From the NCBI GenBank assembly GCA_013396755.1, contig VWZF01005768.1:295425-359424 (forward strand): a stretch of 64,000 bases of DNA. Reading direction: 5' to 3'. Positions within the stretch are counted from its first letter, which is position 1. Each line of letters opens with the position of its first letter. The translations under genes and the position numbers were made by a program. Source of the DNA: Sclerurus mexicanus. Taxonomy: Eukaryota; Chordata; Aves; Passeriformes; Furnariidae. The notes beneath the pieces are model-generated. The model ran no database searches and was not told where the DNA came from. It was given only the letters and a program-made list of their open reading frames with translations. This document shows positions 1 to 13,312 of this stretch, one piece after another.

Positions 1-305
1 GGCCCGGGGGCTGCGGAACCGGCAGAGCCCCCGCGGGGCCCGGCCCGCGGGCCTGCCCCTGCTGCCCGCCGACCGCCCGCAGCATCAGCGCTGGCACCCA
101 CAGGCTGCGGGAGGGGCTGCGCTAGGAACCCGACAAAACAGCCCGAAGTCGGCGAGTGAAAACCCGCGTGCTCCTTTCCTTGACGGCGGCATGCGATTCC
201 TCAAGAGTTTTAGCCGTAATTTCTACCCCGTAGATCTCGCCGGAGTTAAGGCTGCGAGAAGAATCTCTAGTTATTTCAACGCGAAGATATCTGATTTCCG
301 GGGGA
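1..305. promoter_or_regulatory. CpG island, probable promoter or first-exon region of a gene at the left edge
   Basis: The first 130 bases are almost pure G+C with dense CpG. CpGs remain frequent to about 305 (for example around 183-245 and 280-300) and then stop abruptly at a T-rich tract (339-355). In bird and other vertebrate genomes this pattern marks promoters and non-coding first exons. The island is cut by the window edge, so the transcription direction cannot be read. A 62-codon open frame on the minus strand (122-310) crosses the island, but I see no family resemblance and treat it as a by-product of low stop-codon frequency in GC-rich DNA. No consensus splice donor was seen inside. 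The promoter reading is inference from composition only. Confidence 0.6.
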
Positions 306-3300
306 TTCATTTACATGTGCAATTGCTATAACGTGATTTTTTTTTTTTTCTTTTTTGAACCAGATAAGTCAACAGAATGCAACTAAGGGTTTTGCTGTCA
401 GGTCACAAAGTGTGGCATTAAAATTAAAATAATGACTTGTTTATGACATCTGCTTTTTCTTCCTTTTGTTTTTCAGATAATGAAAGGACTCTGAGACATT
501 GGTTTTGGTTCTGGATTTGATATGGGTTCTAAAATTAACCACATATCCATTCGATTTTTGGTTGTTAGATTACAAGGAAAAACATTCATCTGTATCAAGG
601 AAAAGTTTCTTCTTTCCTTTCTAACAGTTTGAATTGAATGTATACTTGGGTAATCTTCTGACCAAAGAAACTGAGACTTAATATATATTTTCTTTCTTTC
701 TTCCCCTGTAAATCTAAACCAGAAGCGAGTTCTACACCAAGCAGAGTAATTGCTGGAGACAGATACATTTTAGTGAAACAAACTTACACTCTATCTGAAA
801 GCAATTAGAGAAACTCAAGTGGTACAAATAATTTCTGGGTACCCAAGCGTGTGTCAGAGGCGTAAACCAGATGAATGTACCTTGATTTGCCAAAACCCCT
901 AACCTCATTTCCACAAAGAGGCCCTTGATCATATCATGCTACTTCTCCCTCTGTCAGGAAATGAGAACAGATACTGAACATAGTCAGGATTTGTGGGAAA
1001 TACCCGTTTGACAATAGCAAAGGCTGACATCCCATCATTACATTATGTTCAATCACTGCATACGTTTTGAGGTGTTCAGAATTGCCACTGACTTTGGTGT
1101 GGGTTTGAACTGTAAGCAGATCTAGTCTTGGTTTTACTGTGTGCTTCAGATACTTCACAAGGATTTCCGCAATACTGAGTGGTTTATTTTACACTGGCAT
1201 TTCTTCATTAATCAAAAAAAAGGCTCTCTGAGAGAGGATATTTTCCCCTCCTATATTTAGGGTTTGAAAAACACAGACCAGATTTTTATACAATAAAGTT
1301 CTGCAAGAAGCAGCACTAAAAAGATCCCATTTTTCAGACACTGGTACTCACTAAGGCATCAGTTACCAGAAGTTTTATATTCAGGTTCTTTTACGAAAGT
1401 GTTTTCCATTCATCCATTTTCTTTCCCTGCCTTTAATTTCCAAGTCTATACTGCCTAATTTCTCTACTTAAATCATACATTGTAGCCCTTTTCCATTTAG
1501 TCCTCTGCCAAAATGACAGCCAGCTCTTCTGTCCTTTGTTTCTGCTCCTTCTGCTCTTAACTGACTAAAATTGATCTACAAAATCAGACATGTCTCCATG
1601 GCTTAAAAACCCACCCTCTTTTGTTTTACCTGACTCCCTGTTCCCTTTCTCACTCAGTACCTAATCCAATAAAGTATTCTCCTCATCTTTTCTCTCCCAC
1701 CAAGTTTTTTAGGCTATTTTTGTGGAACTTTAATGTCAATCTCAATTCTCCATGCTGTCAGATTTTCTGAAAACAGAGACACAACCTTATTTGTTTTGCC
1801 TAGACTAGTTAACTGCGGGCTACTCACATGGGCTTGGGGAAGGGAATTATTACCCTTATTGATGGGAAGAGACATATTTTTTCACTGTCTGCTTTTTGGC
1901 AGCTGCAGCAGTAGAGTGCAGTGGGTTTTCCAGTCAGAAATTCTTGGTGAGGTCTCCATGGAGCTGTGCATTTTAAAAGCCCTGTCTGAACAATTCACAC
2001 AAATTTTAGAGAACTTCTCTGACTTATTCCAACCCTTTTGGAGAGTAGGTGTCTACCAAAGATTTGTGTTGAGTTCATAAGGAAACATTATCTCTACCCT
2101 TCCTTCCCAATCACATAAGAAATATGTTGACTTGAAGTTTGTGGGACACCTGGCCTATAAAGAGGAATCAATGTTGAGCTCACCCCTGTGCATTGTCTTC
2201 CTGCATCAGAATAGTATGTGCAGTATTCCCTGATTCCAGTTGTTATTGTTCAGTTCAGCTTGTTCTTGCCTTTATTTCAAAAGTTCAAAGTGTAGCAGAG
2301 TTTTCATTGTCAAGAAACAACACATGAGTGGCAGAGCTGAGGATTTTGACAGCTATCTGAGAAACACTAGGGGGTTTTGCCCCAAGGAAGGTATAAGATA
2401 GTTTTGATGTCCATGAGGCTCTTGAAGCCTGTAATCTAAGAAGGGCTTGTACTCCTTTTTCCTCTCTCCTATTCTGGCATCGGAGGAGATGCTTTTACCT
2501 TTGGGATATATCTCACCACAAATAAAAACAAAATGTTGAGTGCAGGCACATCTTAATATAAAAGAAGTGTAGACTTCTTTAATCTTGCAGCAGTAGTGAA
2601 ATCGCATCAGACTGCAAGTATGATTTTTGTCAAGACAAGGTTATTGAAAGTTTGGCAAAGTAATTACTCATATACAGAGAAAAATAAGATCTTTCTTTTA
2701 ATCACTTCAGGGCAATTCACCAAAGTTATCTGTACTCTGAAAATGTGTTGAAAGTGGACAGATTTTTCATCAGCCAATAGTTGTTCTTGGGTATAGTGCA
2801 GCTAGAGGAAAAAAGACTTCTAAAAACCAGTGCACACCCAATTCTCAACCTCTCAGTGTAAAATGGCAACAGGTCTTTTGCCCAATTAACTCCTGCAGAG
2901 TCAGGCTCATAGTTTAAAAGTATGAGCACTAGACATTCTACAGGTCTTTCTGAACATGTAAAATGAGATTAGATTAAGAACAGTGAGTTTCCTCCATGGA
3001 TGTGATTTTCACTGGTGAATCCCTGCAAAATTTCTTGTGTTATTAAGAATCTTACTAGAAATACCACATTTTTTGGTTGCTGGATGGTGTATATGGGTTT
3101 GCTTTTCTTAAACACTTTGTTCAGATGTCTTCCAAATGGATACCCAGGTAACTGTAGGCTGACATAGGATGTGCTCAACAAGGATTACCCAATGTATTGA
3201 AAGTTCAGCAAAGTAATTTGAAATATTCACTGGAAATCCTTCACTGAAGGATTTGCCTCTGCTGGGAACCCAGAAGTACCTCTGTGCCAATTCTGTGCAG

Positions 3301-5500
3301 GTTGGTCTTTACAACTATGGAGGATTTTGGAAGGCAAGCAAGGCTGCAGAGCAGATGTTTTATGCAGGAGGCTGCCCTGGTCAGCCCCTGCTGTACTGTG
3401 CCAGAAAAATCAGCAGAAATTCATGTTGCACTGTGAGCAACATTCACATGTCACTGTGTCATCTAATTCCCAGAAGAGGAGAGTATTACATTATGGTGAA
3501 ATAAGCAGAGAATACTGTGGATAACGGCTGGACCATATGGCGAAGGGAGTGGTTCCCCATTAAAAAAAAAAAAAGAAAAAAAGAACCACAGAGCGTGTAA
3601 GATCAATGTGGGAAAGTGATGTAGAATTTAACAGTTGTTAAAGCCAACAAAAATTTGCACTGATTCATTATCAAATTACTCTAAACACACATGGGCCAAA
3701 TCCTCCTATGGTGTAAATTAACATAATCTTACTAATGTTGGTGCATCTGTATTGATTTCACCTGCTGATCTGTTTCATAAAATTTCACCATGAAGGGATC
3801 TTACGGTACTTTTTAACTAGTCTGGAGAGCTCCGCAACAGGAATATATCTGATCTGTTGTATTCCATTGGCACTTAAGTTTAAGTCACTAGAAAAATTAT
3901 TTGCTATTTAACTCTATTGGATTTTCCATAAAGGGAGACTTAATTTCTTCACACAGTAGATGTTGATGATCTCACATTAGTCTCTTCTAGTTAGAGTCTC
4001 TGAGAGGAAAATTAATCAGAAACTGTAGAGAGAGCATCTAAAGAGAGTTTTCAAGGTTTCTTTCCCCTCAGTTTTACTATGGGAGAAGACAGCATGCTCC
4101 TTATGTACGTCACGGTGATTTACTTTCAAGTATTGTGCTCTGCATTTTTAGTTTTCTATCTCGGAAGGTCCACACCCCCAGGTATTCCAACATTGTGCTT
4201 AGGTGTTGCATCCTTCTTGAGTACAGTGAGGAACTGAAAAGAATAAAATATTTCTCTCAACTGTTGTTTCACTTTATATGATTAAGGTTTGACACTAACT
4301 ACTGAGTTGTTTGGACAGCAAGTGAAGGGTTGGAGACTCTCTGAAAACTTGCAAAATGTATTTTGATTGGAAAGTTAAGTTAAATTCATACAGTTTTTTG
4401 GGGGGGTAAATCCTCTGTTCTCACCAGGACTCCATAAAGTCCGGCTTGATCAAGAGAAAACAGTGAGGAAAGATGTTTATTTTGGCATTGTCTATCTTCT
4501 TGCAGTGGATAAATATGATCCAAAATGAACTATTGCAGTGGCTCCCCTTCAAAACAATGAATATTTCAGATCTAGATGGGGTAACTGAGTGTAAACTTAC
4601 CATAATTGAAAAGACAGCACTGAAAGAAGTAAATATTATAATAAAAATGTTTTACATACAATTACAACATCAAACTGAGGACAACCTCAATTTTAAATAG
4701 TAAGAAATGATTAGTTTAGTAAGTCAAAATTGTTGCATTCAGTGTCCCTTCATCTGAACTGAGCTTTTAGGAACACTCAGTACGTGGAATTGCCAGGCAA
4801 TACAATATTACCAAAGAGAAACCTTTAATGGTTTCAGTATCTGAAATAAAGAGGCTCTATTCCATCCTCCTTCCAAACACACACACTTTAATTCATAACA
4901 TTAAATCTTATCCAGCTGACTTTTTTTTTTTTAACCCTCAAATTGATGGCAGTGGGTAGAAAAAAGGATATGAAACCGACAAACTAAAAAGAGGAATGAG
5001 AAGAACAGAGGGGAACGGTGGAGCCAGGACAGAATGGAAGAGACTACAAGAAGGCTCCAGCTGAGAAAATTTATGGAGCAGAGCATGTAGTGGGCAAGAA
5101 GGATTAAAACTATAGAGAAGTGATGGGGGGAAAGAAAAAGGAAGGGAGACACACAAAAAGAGATGAAATCAGATAATTTATATGTGCAGCAAAATATTGG
5201 CAAGATATAATAAAGCAATGTAGGAAAAATGGGACTGGTTAAACCTTGACCATTGAGCAGCTGATGGGAAATGATCTTTTAGTTAGGTTTTATTCTTTGA
5301 TCTTGTGAGATTACTGAATTGAAACAACAAGAAATGAGAGACTGAGTTGCTCTAGGTTTACACTTACTTTTAAACAATATGAATATTTTTACATACTAAA
5401 GGAGAAATTAATGTCAAACACATTATGGCCTGCTAGAATACAGAAGAGTGACTGAAAATGTGTTGAAAGACATGACAAAGTATTTGGAAAGAAAAGTACA
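306..5500. other. AT-rich non-coding DNA without recognised genes
   Basis: Open frames here are short and resemble nothing known. The longest (1733-2080 plus, 115 codons; 4931-5218 minus, 95 codons) are hydrophobic or pyrimidine-driven translations. A good acceptor-like tract (pyrimidines then CAG) ends at 476, but the frame after it stops within five codons. Two near-identical 24-base words lie at 2642-2665 and 3195-3218. A-rich runs occur at 3560-3584 and a T-run at 4920-4932. The stretch is intergenic or intronic. Confidence 0.5.
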
Positions 5501-5860
5501 TGTCCTGGTTTTGGCAAAGCAGTTTTCATTAGTGTCAGTCACCTCTCAACACAACCTGATGAGCTATTTGAATCTAATTTTGTGTGGAAAAAGTGACACA
5601 GGATAGCCAGGAAAAAACAGTGCTCTGGGATGTAGGCCAAATGGTGGCTTGGTCTAGAAAGGCACCAAGATAACGAGCAGTCATCACCCCTGGGTAGGCT
5701 GGATGGAGTTTGCCTCCTCTTGGCTTACACCTGTGAGCAAGGTGAAATCAGGAGGTATAGGGAAACCTGTCTCTTACATCCTCCATGTGTACCTTCCCTC
5801 ACCAAGGCTGAGTTAATGTCCCTGGTGTCTCACAAGGAAGACCAGAAATTTATTCCTTAC
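5501..5860 (+). mobile_element. Possible remnant of an LTR (5' end only)
   Basis: Position 5501 begins TGTCCTGGTTTTGGC. This is very like the first bases of the 23505-24255 LTR read on the minus strand (TGTCCTGGTTATAG) and of many bird ERV LTRs. The following 350 bases are richer in GC than the surroundings and have the feel of a U3 region. No matching CA terminus, poly(A) signal or target-site duplication was found, so this is either a truncated LTR or coincidence. The right boundary is a guess. Confidence 0.3.
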
Positions 5861-6332
5861 TCGTGGAAAATATAGGATAGGCTGTTAGATTGTAGCACAG
5901 TGTGGTTTTTATGAGTAATGATGGGAGTTGATGGGGTATTTTCAGTGATTTCTGAGAATGCTCTGTCTAGCAAAGATATTATTCAGGAAAAAGAAGTGAA
6001 ATGGATATTTTCCTTTGTCTGCTCACCTGTAATCTTTTTTCCTAAGCAGAAAACTGTTCAAATGGTGTTTCTAGCTCTAGTTCAATTAACTGGTGTAGAA
6101 AGGGCTCTATTTTGGCTCTTACCTGTATTACATTAGGCCAGGAAGAGTAATAATAAGAATTCTGGACATGCATATCCAGTAGTCTGGATTTTTCCAGATA
6201 ATTATCTGTACTCTGCCAATGGTGTTTGTATTTAAAAGGGTTTCACTCCACCAGAAGCTGAACTGAAGGTAGCTGAGCTAGCTACTGAGGTAACAGGTAG
6301 CTGAGGAGCGAGGTGTTTCTTACTGTGTGCAG

Positions 6333-6454
6333 AGGTAGTAGCTCTTGGCCCCTCCGAGGGTGGTGATGACTACAAGGATGGTGATGACTACGGCTTTACT
6401 GCCAGGTACAACCCCTCCCTTCCTCCCTACCTCCAGGGTGGTTATAATCTGTAG
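6333..6454 (+). other. Candidate terminal exon, unidentified
   Basis: A pyrimidine-rich tract ending in CAG/AG (about 6313-6332) precedes an open frame of 39 codons ending in TAG at 6452-6454. The frame begins after two bases of a split codon. It reads VVALGPSEGG, then a charged, tyrosine-rich piece containing DDYKDGDDYGF, then RYNPSLPPYLQGGYNL. The DGDDY pieces come from a repeated 15-base unit. The composition is more protein-like than neighbouring frames, but I recognise no family and found no upstream exon with a matching donor phase. An overlapping 97-codon frame (6345-6638) uses another phase and looks less credible. It may be an exon, a decayed gene fragment or chance. Confidence 0.2.
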
Positions 6455-7885
6455 TTTCCTGGTGATTACTAGAGCTGAAAAGCATTTGCTAATGAAGCCT
6501 GAACTATTACCAGGGAATGAGGGAAGGGGAGCAGAGACTTCCTGTGTTTGCTCATTCTTGGTAATGATTACCTACCTGCTGCTCCCCACTGTGACTCTCT
6601 CAGGTAAATCACAGCCTATACATTCCAGTCCTGCCTAAGTGAGTTTCAGTCTGTGCCTGATATTAGTGCAACAAGACTGAGAGGAAGTGAGTGAAAGCCA
6701 TTTGGAACATTAGTCACTGATCCAACATAAAGGACAAGAGACCAAGGAGAAACTGACTGCTAAGAGAAATCTGATTAACTCACCTTGAAAGGAGGGTTTC
6801 CACTGTTTCAGGATGTCTATTTGATTTCTGTCTCAAACTATTGCCTTTTCCATAAACTATCATACCAAACATACTCTTTTAGAGTGTACTTATTGTGCAT
6901 ATGTGGAAGTTTAGCAGATAAAGAATACCTTGTAGTCAGAGAAGGGGCAAGAAAAAGAAATGTGGAGGAAAACATTGACTTTCATGCAATAAACCACAGG
7001 CATCCTCACTGATGTGTCATCACTGATGAAACTCCCACTAGCTGAAAAACAGATTAACATATTTTTGGCCAGCATATCATTTATAGGAATATTTTTGGTG
7101 ACTAACTCTTTATTTGGTCTGTCCTGAAGACAACATTGTTTCTCACTTTTGAAAAGAACTTCCTGTGGATGTTTCTTGGATTGTACTTTCAGTCCTGGTG
7201 GAATATGCATCAGTGTTCACAGAAAATCATCAGAAAACATATGTGCATTTTAATATCTACTTACATGCGATGTTACAGACACAAATAAAATTTGATTTTA
7301 GAGTATTAAATTTTTAGTGGGGCCTGTGTTCAATTGAGATCTTTAATTTGGGTGTTCAGTTAAATAAAAATCAAAGTAGATTTATAAATGTGCTGTTTGA
7401 TGCAGGCTGCAGTGCTTGGGGAGAAGAAGTGGACTTAGAGAAGTCTTTGGGAGTTTTGTCACTGACTTTCATGGGACCAGAACATCACCCAAAATGCAAA
7501 ATATGTAACATAAACCATTTTTTAACTAAGCCTCCTGAATCTGTGAAAACAGAAAACTAGAAAGATCTAAAGCATAAAATAAAGTAACAACCCCCGGCAT
7601 TAAACTGTAAAGTCAGGTTCAATCTTGGTCTTACTTGAAGCAATGGCAAAACTGTAGCTGACCTCAGTGTAGTGAGACAGTGATTTTCCAGTTCAAATCC
7701 AGATTTTGGTGTAGTCTTTGTATGTGTCAGATAAGACGTACAGAAACCACTTTTCCCCATAGTCTACATCATGCTAATGCAATGAATATATAATTCCTGT
7801 CTCTTGGAAATTGTTTTCAGAGTGACTTAAACTGTGCTACTATTTGTTCTCAGGCCAGTGTCTGACACCAACAGATAGAAGTGAG

Positions 7886-7957
7886 GTTTTTTATTTTTTT
7901 TCATTTGCTTGTGTTTGTTTTTTATTTTTTTTAATTTTGTTTTGTTTTGATTTGTTT
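7886..7957. repeat. T-rich low-complexity tract
   Basis: Nearly pure T interrupted by single G, A or C, with TTTTG steps. It has no coding meaning; the 63-codon frame on the opposite strand (lysine-rich) is its translation. Confidence 0.8.
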
Positions 7958-10900
7958 CTGAATGGTATTTATATTGTTCTTTTTTTATTTGTCCTGTCCA
8001 GAATTTAAAAGCAGACAAAATTTAAAAGCAGTACTGCAAAAAGTAGTCCTTGGTTATCCTTAAATTTTCCATCAGAGTTACAAAACCTTGTAAGTAGGGG
8101 GCTTATAATGAAAACTCTGCAGTGATCTTAGCAATAGTGTCACATTATAAAATGCATGTTGCTAAGATGTCTGGTTAATGAATGTCAGTAGGATTAGAAA
8201 AAGATGAGTGCACTTTTTAAGGTTGCCATGCTGTGATAGATTTCTATCACTAACAACAATGAAAGGTGTGCAGGAAATCTATGGACACTGCCTCTTTTCT
8301 CCGGAAATCAGCACTGTCTCTTATTAATTAAATTGATTACAGAGCAATATAAATCTCTCCGTGCTTATTCCACTCATTTCATACATACTAATGAGGATGA
8401 GCTTCTGAAGCTGATGGTTGGGATCATTTATTCAGTGGTGGGAAAAATAACATCAGGATTCAGACCCCCTGCTGACTTTGCACACTGTTGTGCTAGATTT
8501 ATATTGGCCTACTAATAAGTAACTGAATACATTAAATGAGGCGCTAGTCACTGCAGGGGTTACAAGGGACTCGTTGTTTTTCTTCCTTGTGTATTCTTTA
8601 GTGAGGAGATTAGGGGAGATGAGTCCATTATGTAAGTCTCTCCTTTTGGTGTTTCATCCACTGGTTCAAAGCCCTCTTTTCCAAACAAAACTATGCCAAA
8701 GCTCTCATCAATCATTAAAAGTCCCAGCAGTTACAAACTCACTGATTTTGATGTGAAGTGCAACAGTCCTGCCTTTTTTTTTCACATAAGAAAGTGAATC
8801 ACATTATGCTTAGCAGTTCCAACTCCACATTGCACAGTATGCATGATTAGTGAAGAGAGAAAATACAGGGCATTCAGCAGCCAAAGAAATATCTCTTTAG
8901 AGCTCCTCTTTGGGAGGAAATACAATGAAACAAGCAAGCTGGGTATTCCAGTGCTGCATATATGGCTGCAAAAGACCCCTGGGTGAGTCCTGTATATCCA
9001 CATCTAATTTTGAACTGATGGACTCAACTGCTCGGCCTTCTAGATTTAGGATGCAAAAAAGTATGTTCTGTGCTGCCAGACAAACAGCTCCTGTTACAAA
9101 TCTAAAATACAGCAGTATGATCACGTTTTATAGGAAATGCCCTGTGTTCAATTCATCAAGCTGAGTAGGGAAGAGTTGAAAACAGTACGATATGACAACT
9201 GACAACAAAGGAGGACTTTTAAAAATCTATGACTGCTGTATTTTCTCTGTCCACCAGTTGTGGAAGACAAGTAAAATTCACCAGCTATTTAGATCAGTAG
9301 ACTGATCCCTTCTACAGAGAAGTTTACAGTGTGACATGGAAAACTCAATTAGCCTTATTATCTTAGCTCGTATAACTGCACAGGTAATTAAGTCAGGGTG
9401 ACCACCTCTTCGAAAAGTCCCATCTGCACTATGTAGCTGTACACAAGAGTGGGAGGCACTTTTAACGTGTTTTGCAAGCAGATCAACAGGAAAAAGAGAA
9501 CAATTTCTGAAGAAGAGGTAATATATTGGATGCAGATTTGTGCAAGTAGGACTTCTATTGTCTCCAGACTAGCTAAACAATTCACTTTTTTAATTGAGTT
9601 GAAGAGAGGGTTCCAGTACACTACTAATTGCCTTCAAGTTATGTGACTGGAATAGTAGGACTGAATGAATGTAGTGGTGAATGTGGGTATAAAAAAATTA
9701 GTGGGGATTAAATATAATCTGTTCTTAATTTGCATTGTGTGTTGCAATACATAGGTGCAACTTTGTAAGAGATTTTTGTATATGTTCTAGTTGACTTTCC
9801 ACTGTACATATCACCCTGTGGGGAAAAAAATACTTTCCATTTTGCTTCTTGTTTGTTATATTTTCTTCCAGCTGACAGCTCTTGTTGGTAACCTATTCTG
9901 TGAATGTAGCTACTCTTTCCTTTGAAATTGTAATTTTTCTTGACAGAACTACCTGGGAAGTACACTTTTGTTGTCAGACTTTGAATCAGTGTGGGGATTG
10001 TTTGTTACCTCTGAATATGTGGGTAAATCACAAATAGTATCTTCTATCTTAAAAGATCAAGTTTTACATTGTAACTTTTTCGTTGAGAGGTGATGCTCTT
10101 GCACACACTTCCCTTGTTTATGAAACTGAATATTTCAACAACAGCACTAGTATGATTTGTTCAGAACACATAGCCTGTCAAATGGTAGCATCTCTAATAC
10201 TAACTATGAAGTAAACCAGCATTTGAAAGAATTCAATGAAATACAGACAGCAGTCAAAATAATTTTGCTATAGTGATAGCAGCAAGGTGTAGAGTTGTTC
10301 TATACAGAGCAAGTCTTATCTCATTGAACTTACCTCTCTTATCTCCCACCTGATTTGTTTCGGGTTTTTTGTTTGTTTGTTTTTGGTTTCTTTTGTTCTT
10401 TCTATTCTTATTGCTATGTCTTAGAAGCAAAGGTTTTATGTGTGTTTAACTATATAGAGGAGGCATTTGGTAATAAATTACTTGTCAACACCATGAACAC
10501 TTTGTTCTGGGTCCAGTAACTGTAGGACAGTCTCTGTAACACATCAGTTATATGCCCACAAGAAAAGAAATAAAAGAAATTCAAAAAACCCTGTTATTTA
10601 CTGTATGTGTACTAAATATGAACATAGAACCTTAAGATCTTGTAGTTCAGCAATCCTTCTTTGCAACTCTAAGGGTCAGTGTCCCATGTATTTACTGGAA
10701 GTATCTATGAGTGCATCCCCAAAGGAAGAAGGAAAAAGTCAGCTGTATGGATGACATAGAGATGGAAGTTACTATGGTAAGCCTGTAAGAAGTTGTGGGA
10801 GCCTGAAGATCCTCTCTGGATGATATCCAACCCTGGGATGCAAATTTTTCTTGCTGCAGTTTACAGCATTGAGAGTCTAAAATTATGGCAGATACTTATT

Positions 10901-12670
10901 ACTTAAAGCTATGTACTACCTGAGTGTCTGATTCCTAGACTTTTGGACCACATCTAAAATTACATCATTGCTTGCCAAAGATTATCGTCCATTCTCTGTT
11001 AAAAGAATGTTCATTGAAACTACAAGTGTTATTAATTACTTATACTTCCAAATCTTCTATATCACTATATGCACTATTTACCATTTGCATTGCAAGTATA
11101 ATGAGAAAAATTATGTGTAGGGATTTGCTCAGCAAAATATCCTATGTGAATGGCACAGAGTATACAGAGGGCAGTTACGTGGAGTCAGATCCAAAAAGGA
11201 ATGTTAGTGGTTAGTAGCCAATTAAGATACCTTATTCACGCTGTAACTTGTATTTATGACTACTTCTAAAGCAAGGGACTTAACTAGTCACAGTGATACT
11301 GACTATTGCCAGTTATCTTTGCATAGTTTAAACAGGCATTTAAGTCACAGTGTTCTCTTGAACAAACAAATTATGCTTGAGAGAGATCATACATAAACAA
11401 GTATGCTTATAAATGCTGAAATTCTGCGTTTTAGATCAGGAGCAGTATAAAAGAAGAACTGAAAAACAAAGCTGGACCCAGATCCAATATAGATTTCCAT
11501 AAAAGAATAAACCTCTTCAGGAAAACAGCTTATATCAATTTCTGCAACTCAAATATGTTTGAATAATTATGAGACTTGTTCACAAATGACCCTTTACTAG
11601 CTTAGATCTAGCCCTTTGGCAGCTGATTTCTGCCCTTGCAACACTTACACACTTCGTAGAAAGATGAGATAGGCATCTCTTCTCATGGCTATCATTTTAT
11701 TTCTCCTTTTATTGGGGAATAGTAGGTACTCACCTATGTGCATGAGCAATAGGAAAAGTGTTTAATCTTTGTGATACTTTGTCTCAAGCAGCCCTGGGAG
11801 CTGGGATGCTGCGGCTGTTTCTGACCCTGATCTTTTGGGTATGACCATATGGTAAGCAGACTGGACTGACCTCCAGAAAATAATTTTTAACTGCAGCTAA
11901 TAGCAAAACACTGTCAAAATTTCAAAGAAGTTAGCAATGCTTCTGAAGCAAACATTTAAAGGGCCTTGTTAAATCAAACATTCCCATCTAGGTCTAGAGG
12001 CATTCCTGTCCCAGGTCTGCAATGTTTGGTTATGCTTCTGTTGTTTGATGTAGAGCCTTAGATCTTCAATTAATATGCAATTCAGTATTCACTGAGACAA
12101 TGGCAGGATCCACTCAGCATTTTGGCAGCCTGTGAAACAGATAAACTCTAACCTTTGCCAAATACAAAGGATGATAAAAGGAGAAGTCACTTTTTTTTTT
12201 TTTTCAGCTGAATTAAAATAAACTGCCAATGTCTTTGTAGTCCTCATCTGTTTCCCCGCTTTACTGTTATAACCTTCAGCTGGCATTGCATGGTGCCTAT
12301 AAAATACATACTGCAGAATTAATAAATAGAGTTGCATCAGCAAGCAGGAAGCCAGAGACATTGAGTCTGCCCTCAACTTCTATTCATCCATTAGATTCAA
12401 AGTGTAATGTATGCTGCTAGATTTCTCTAGGCTGTTCCTGGAAATAGGCAAGGAGTCCAATGCCACAGCAATCTACCTTAAAATGCCTTTGAATTCAGTG
12501 GGACAGGATTCCACTGAGGCTGTTAACTGGGAGTAAATCACTATAGGATCATGGAGATCTTTTCATGTGTCTGTCTTAGGGCTGACATGTTAACTGTATG
12601 AAAACTGTATTCCAGTTCAATTATTTGAAAATTAATAGATCACTATTTTCTGCAAAGAAGACAAAATTTA

Positions 12671-12732
12671 AGTTTTTGTTTTGGTGGGATTTTTTTGGTT
12701 TTGTTTTGTTTTTTCTTTTTTCTTTTTTTTTC
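12671..12732. repeat. T-rich low-complexity tract
   Basis: T runs broken by G and C, including TTTTG units. The phenylalanine-rich plus frame and lysine-rich minus frame across it are artefacts of composition. Confidence 0.8.
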
Positions 12733-13312
12733 CATGGGTGTAGTAGAGAAAGGCAGGAAAAACCCACAGTAAGAAGCAAAATCAAAGACCTAAAATACAT
12801 TTGAGAGTTGTTGGTTTGCATTTTATGAAAACCTCTGTGTGTGATTTGATAGTACATGACTATGTATCAGGGTTGAGGTCTAGTTCTGTGTAAAACAGAA
12901 CAGCATATTTTGGATTATTTTCTCTCTTTTTACCAGATATACGGAAAAAAAATAGAAGTTCTATGACATGCTATTTTTAGTCACTCACAAAGTTACATTT
13001 CTCCGGGTTAGTGCAAGTGTTTTTTCTTTGAGATATTTTCAGAGACAATAAGTGTGAAAGACCCTCATGCGGCTGTTTAAACAAGGTTTTATCTCCCTTA
13101 GACAAATCAAGTGCTAGGGCTTTGCCAGTCTGACATGTCTATATTGAAACGTATTAAAGAGAAAATCACACAAACAGCTCCCTTGGCAGATCGAAGAGAG
13201 TGATAATCCAGGCGAGCTGCAGAAGGCTGACCTTGGAGAGCCGGGGTTGGCACTGGGTGTTGGAGTATTTAAAAAATCAAGTGATTAACCACAGTCACTT
13301 GGGACTGTGTAT

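Larger units (their letters stand above)
6455..13312. other. AT-rich non-coding DNA without recognised genes
   Basis: No supported gene. Low-complexity T-rich tracts lie at 7886-7957 and 12671-12732, with smaller ones near 10365-10395 and 12190-12204. The frames at 6911-7210 (minus), 8910-9164 (plus) and 12089-12376 (minus) are 80-100 codons without family features or splice context. The last part (about 13040-13300) is less AT-biased, contains GATAATCC and other homeobox-like words, and could be regulatory. Confidence 0.5.

Noticed and set aside
122..310. 62-codon minus frame in the CpG island
   Set aside because: GC-rich DNA has few stops; no protein family is recognised, and the region fits better as promoter or untranslated sequence.
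4931..5218. Hydrophobic 95-codon minus frame that could be a membrane protein
   Set aside because: The hydrophobic look comes from an A/G-rich plus strand read in reverse; there is no motif, and a second frame overlaps it.
6331..6345. AGAGGTAGTAG resembles the 5' end of let-7 family microRNAs
   Set aside because: Only about 11 bases agree, and no complementary arm that would form a let-7 hairpin lies within 100 bases.
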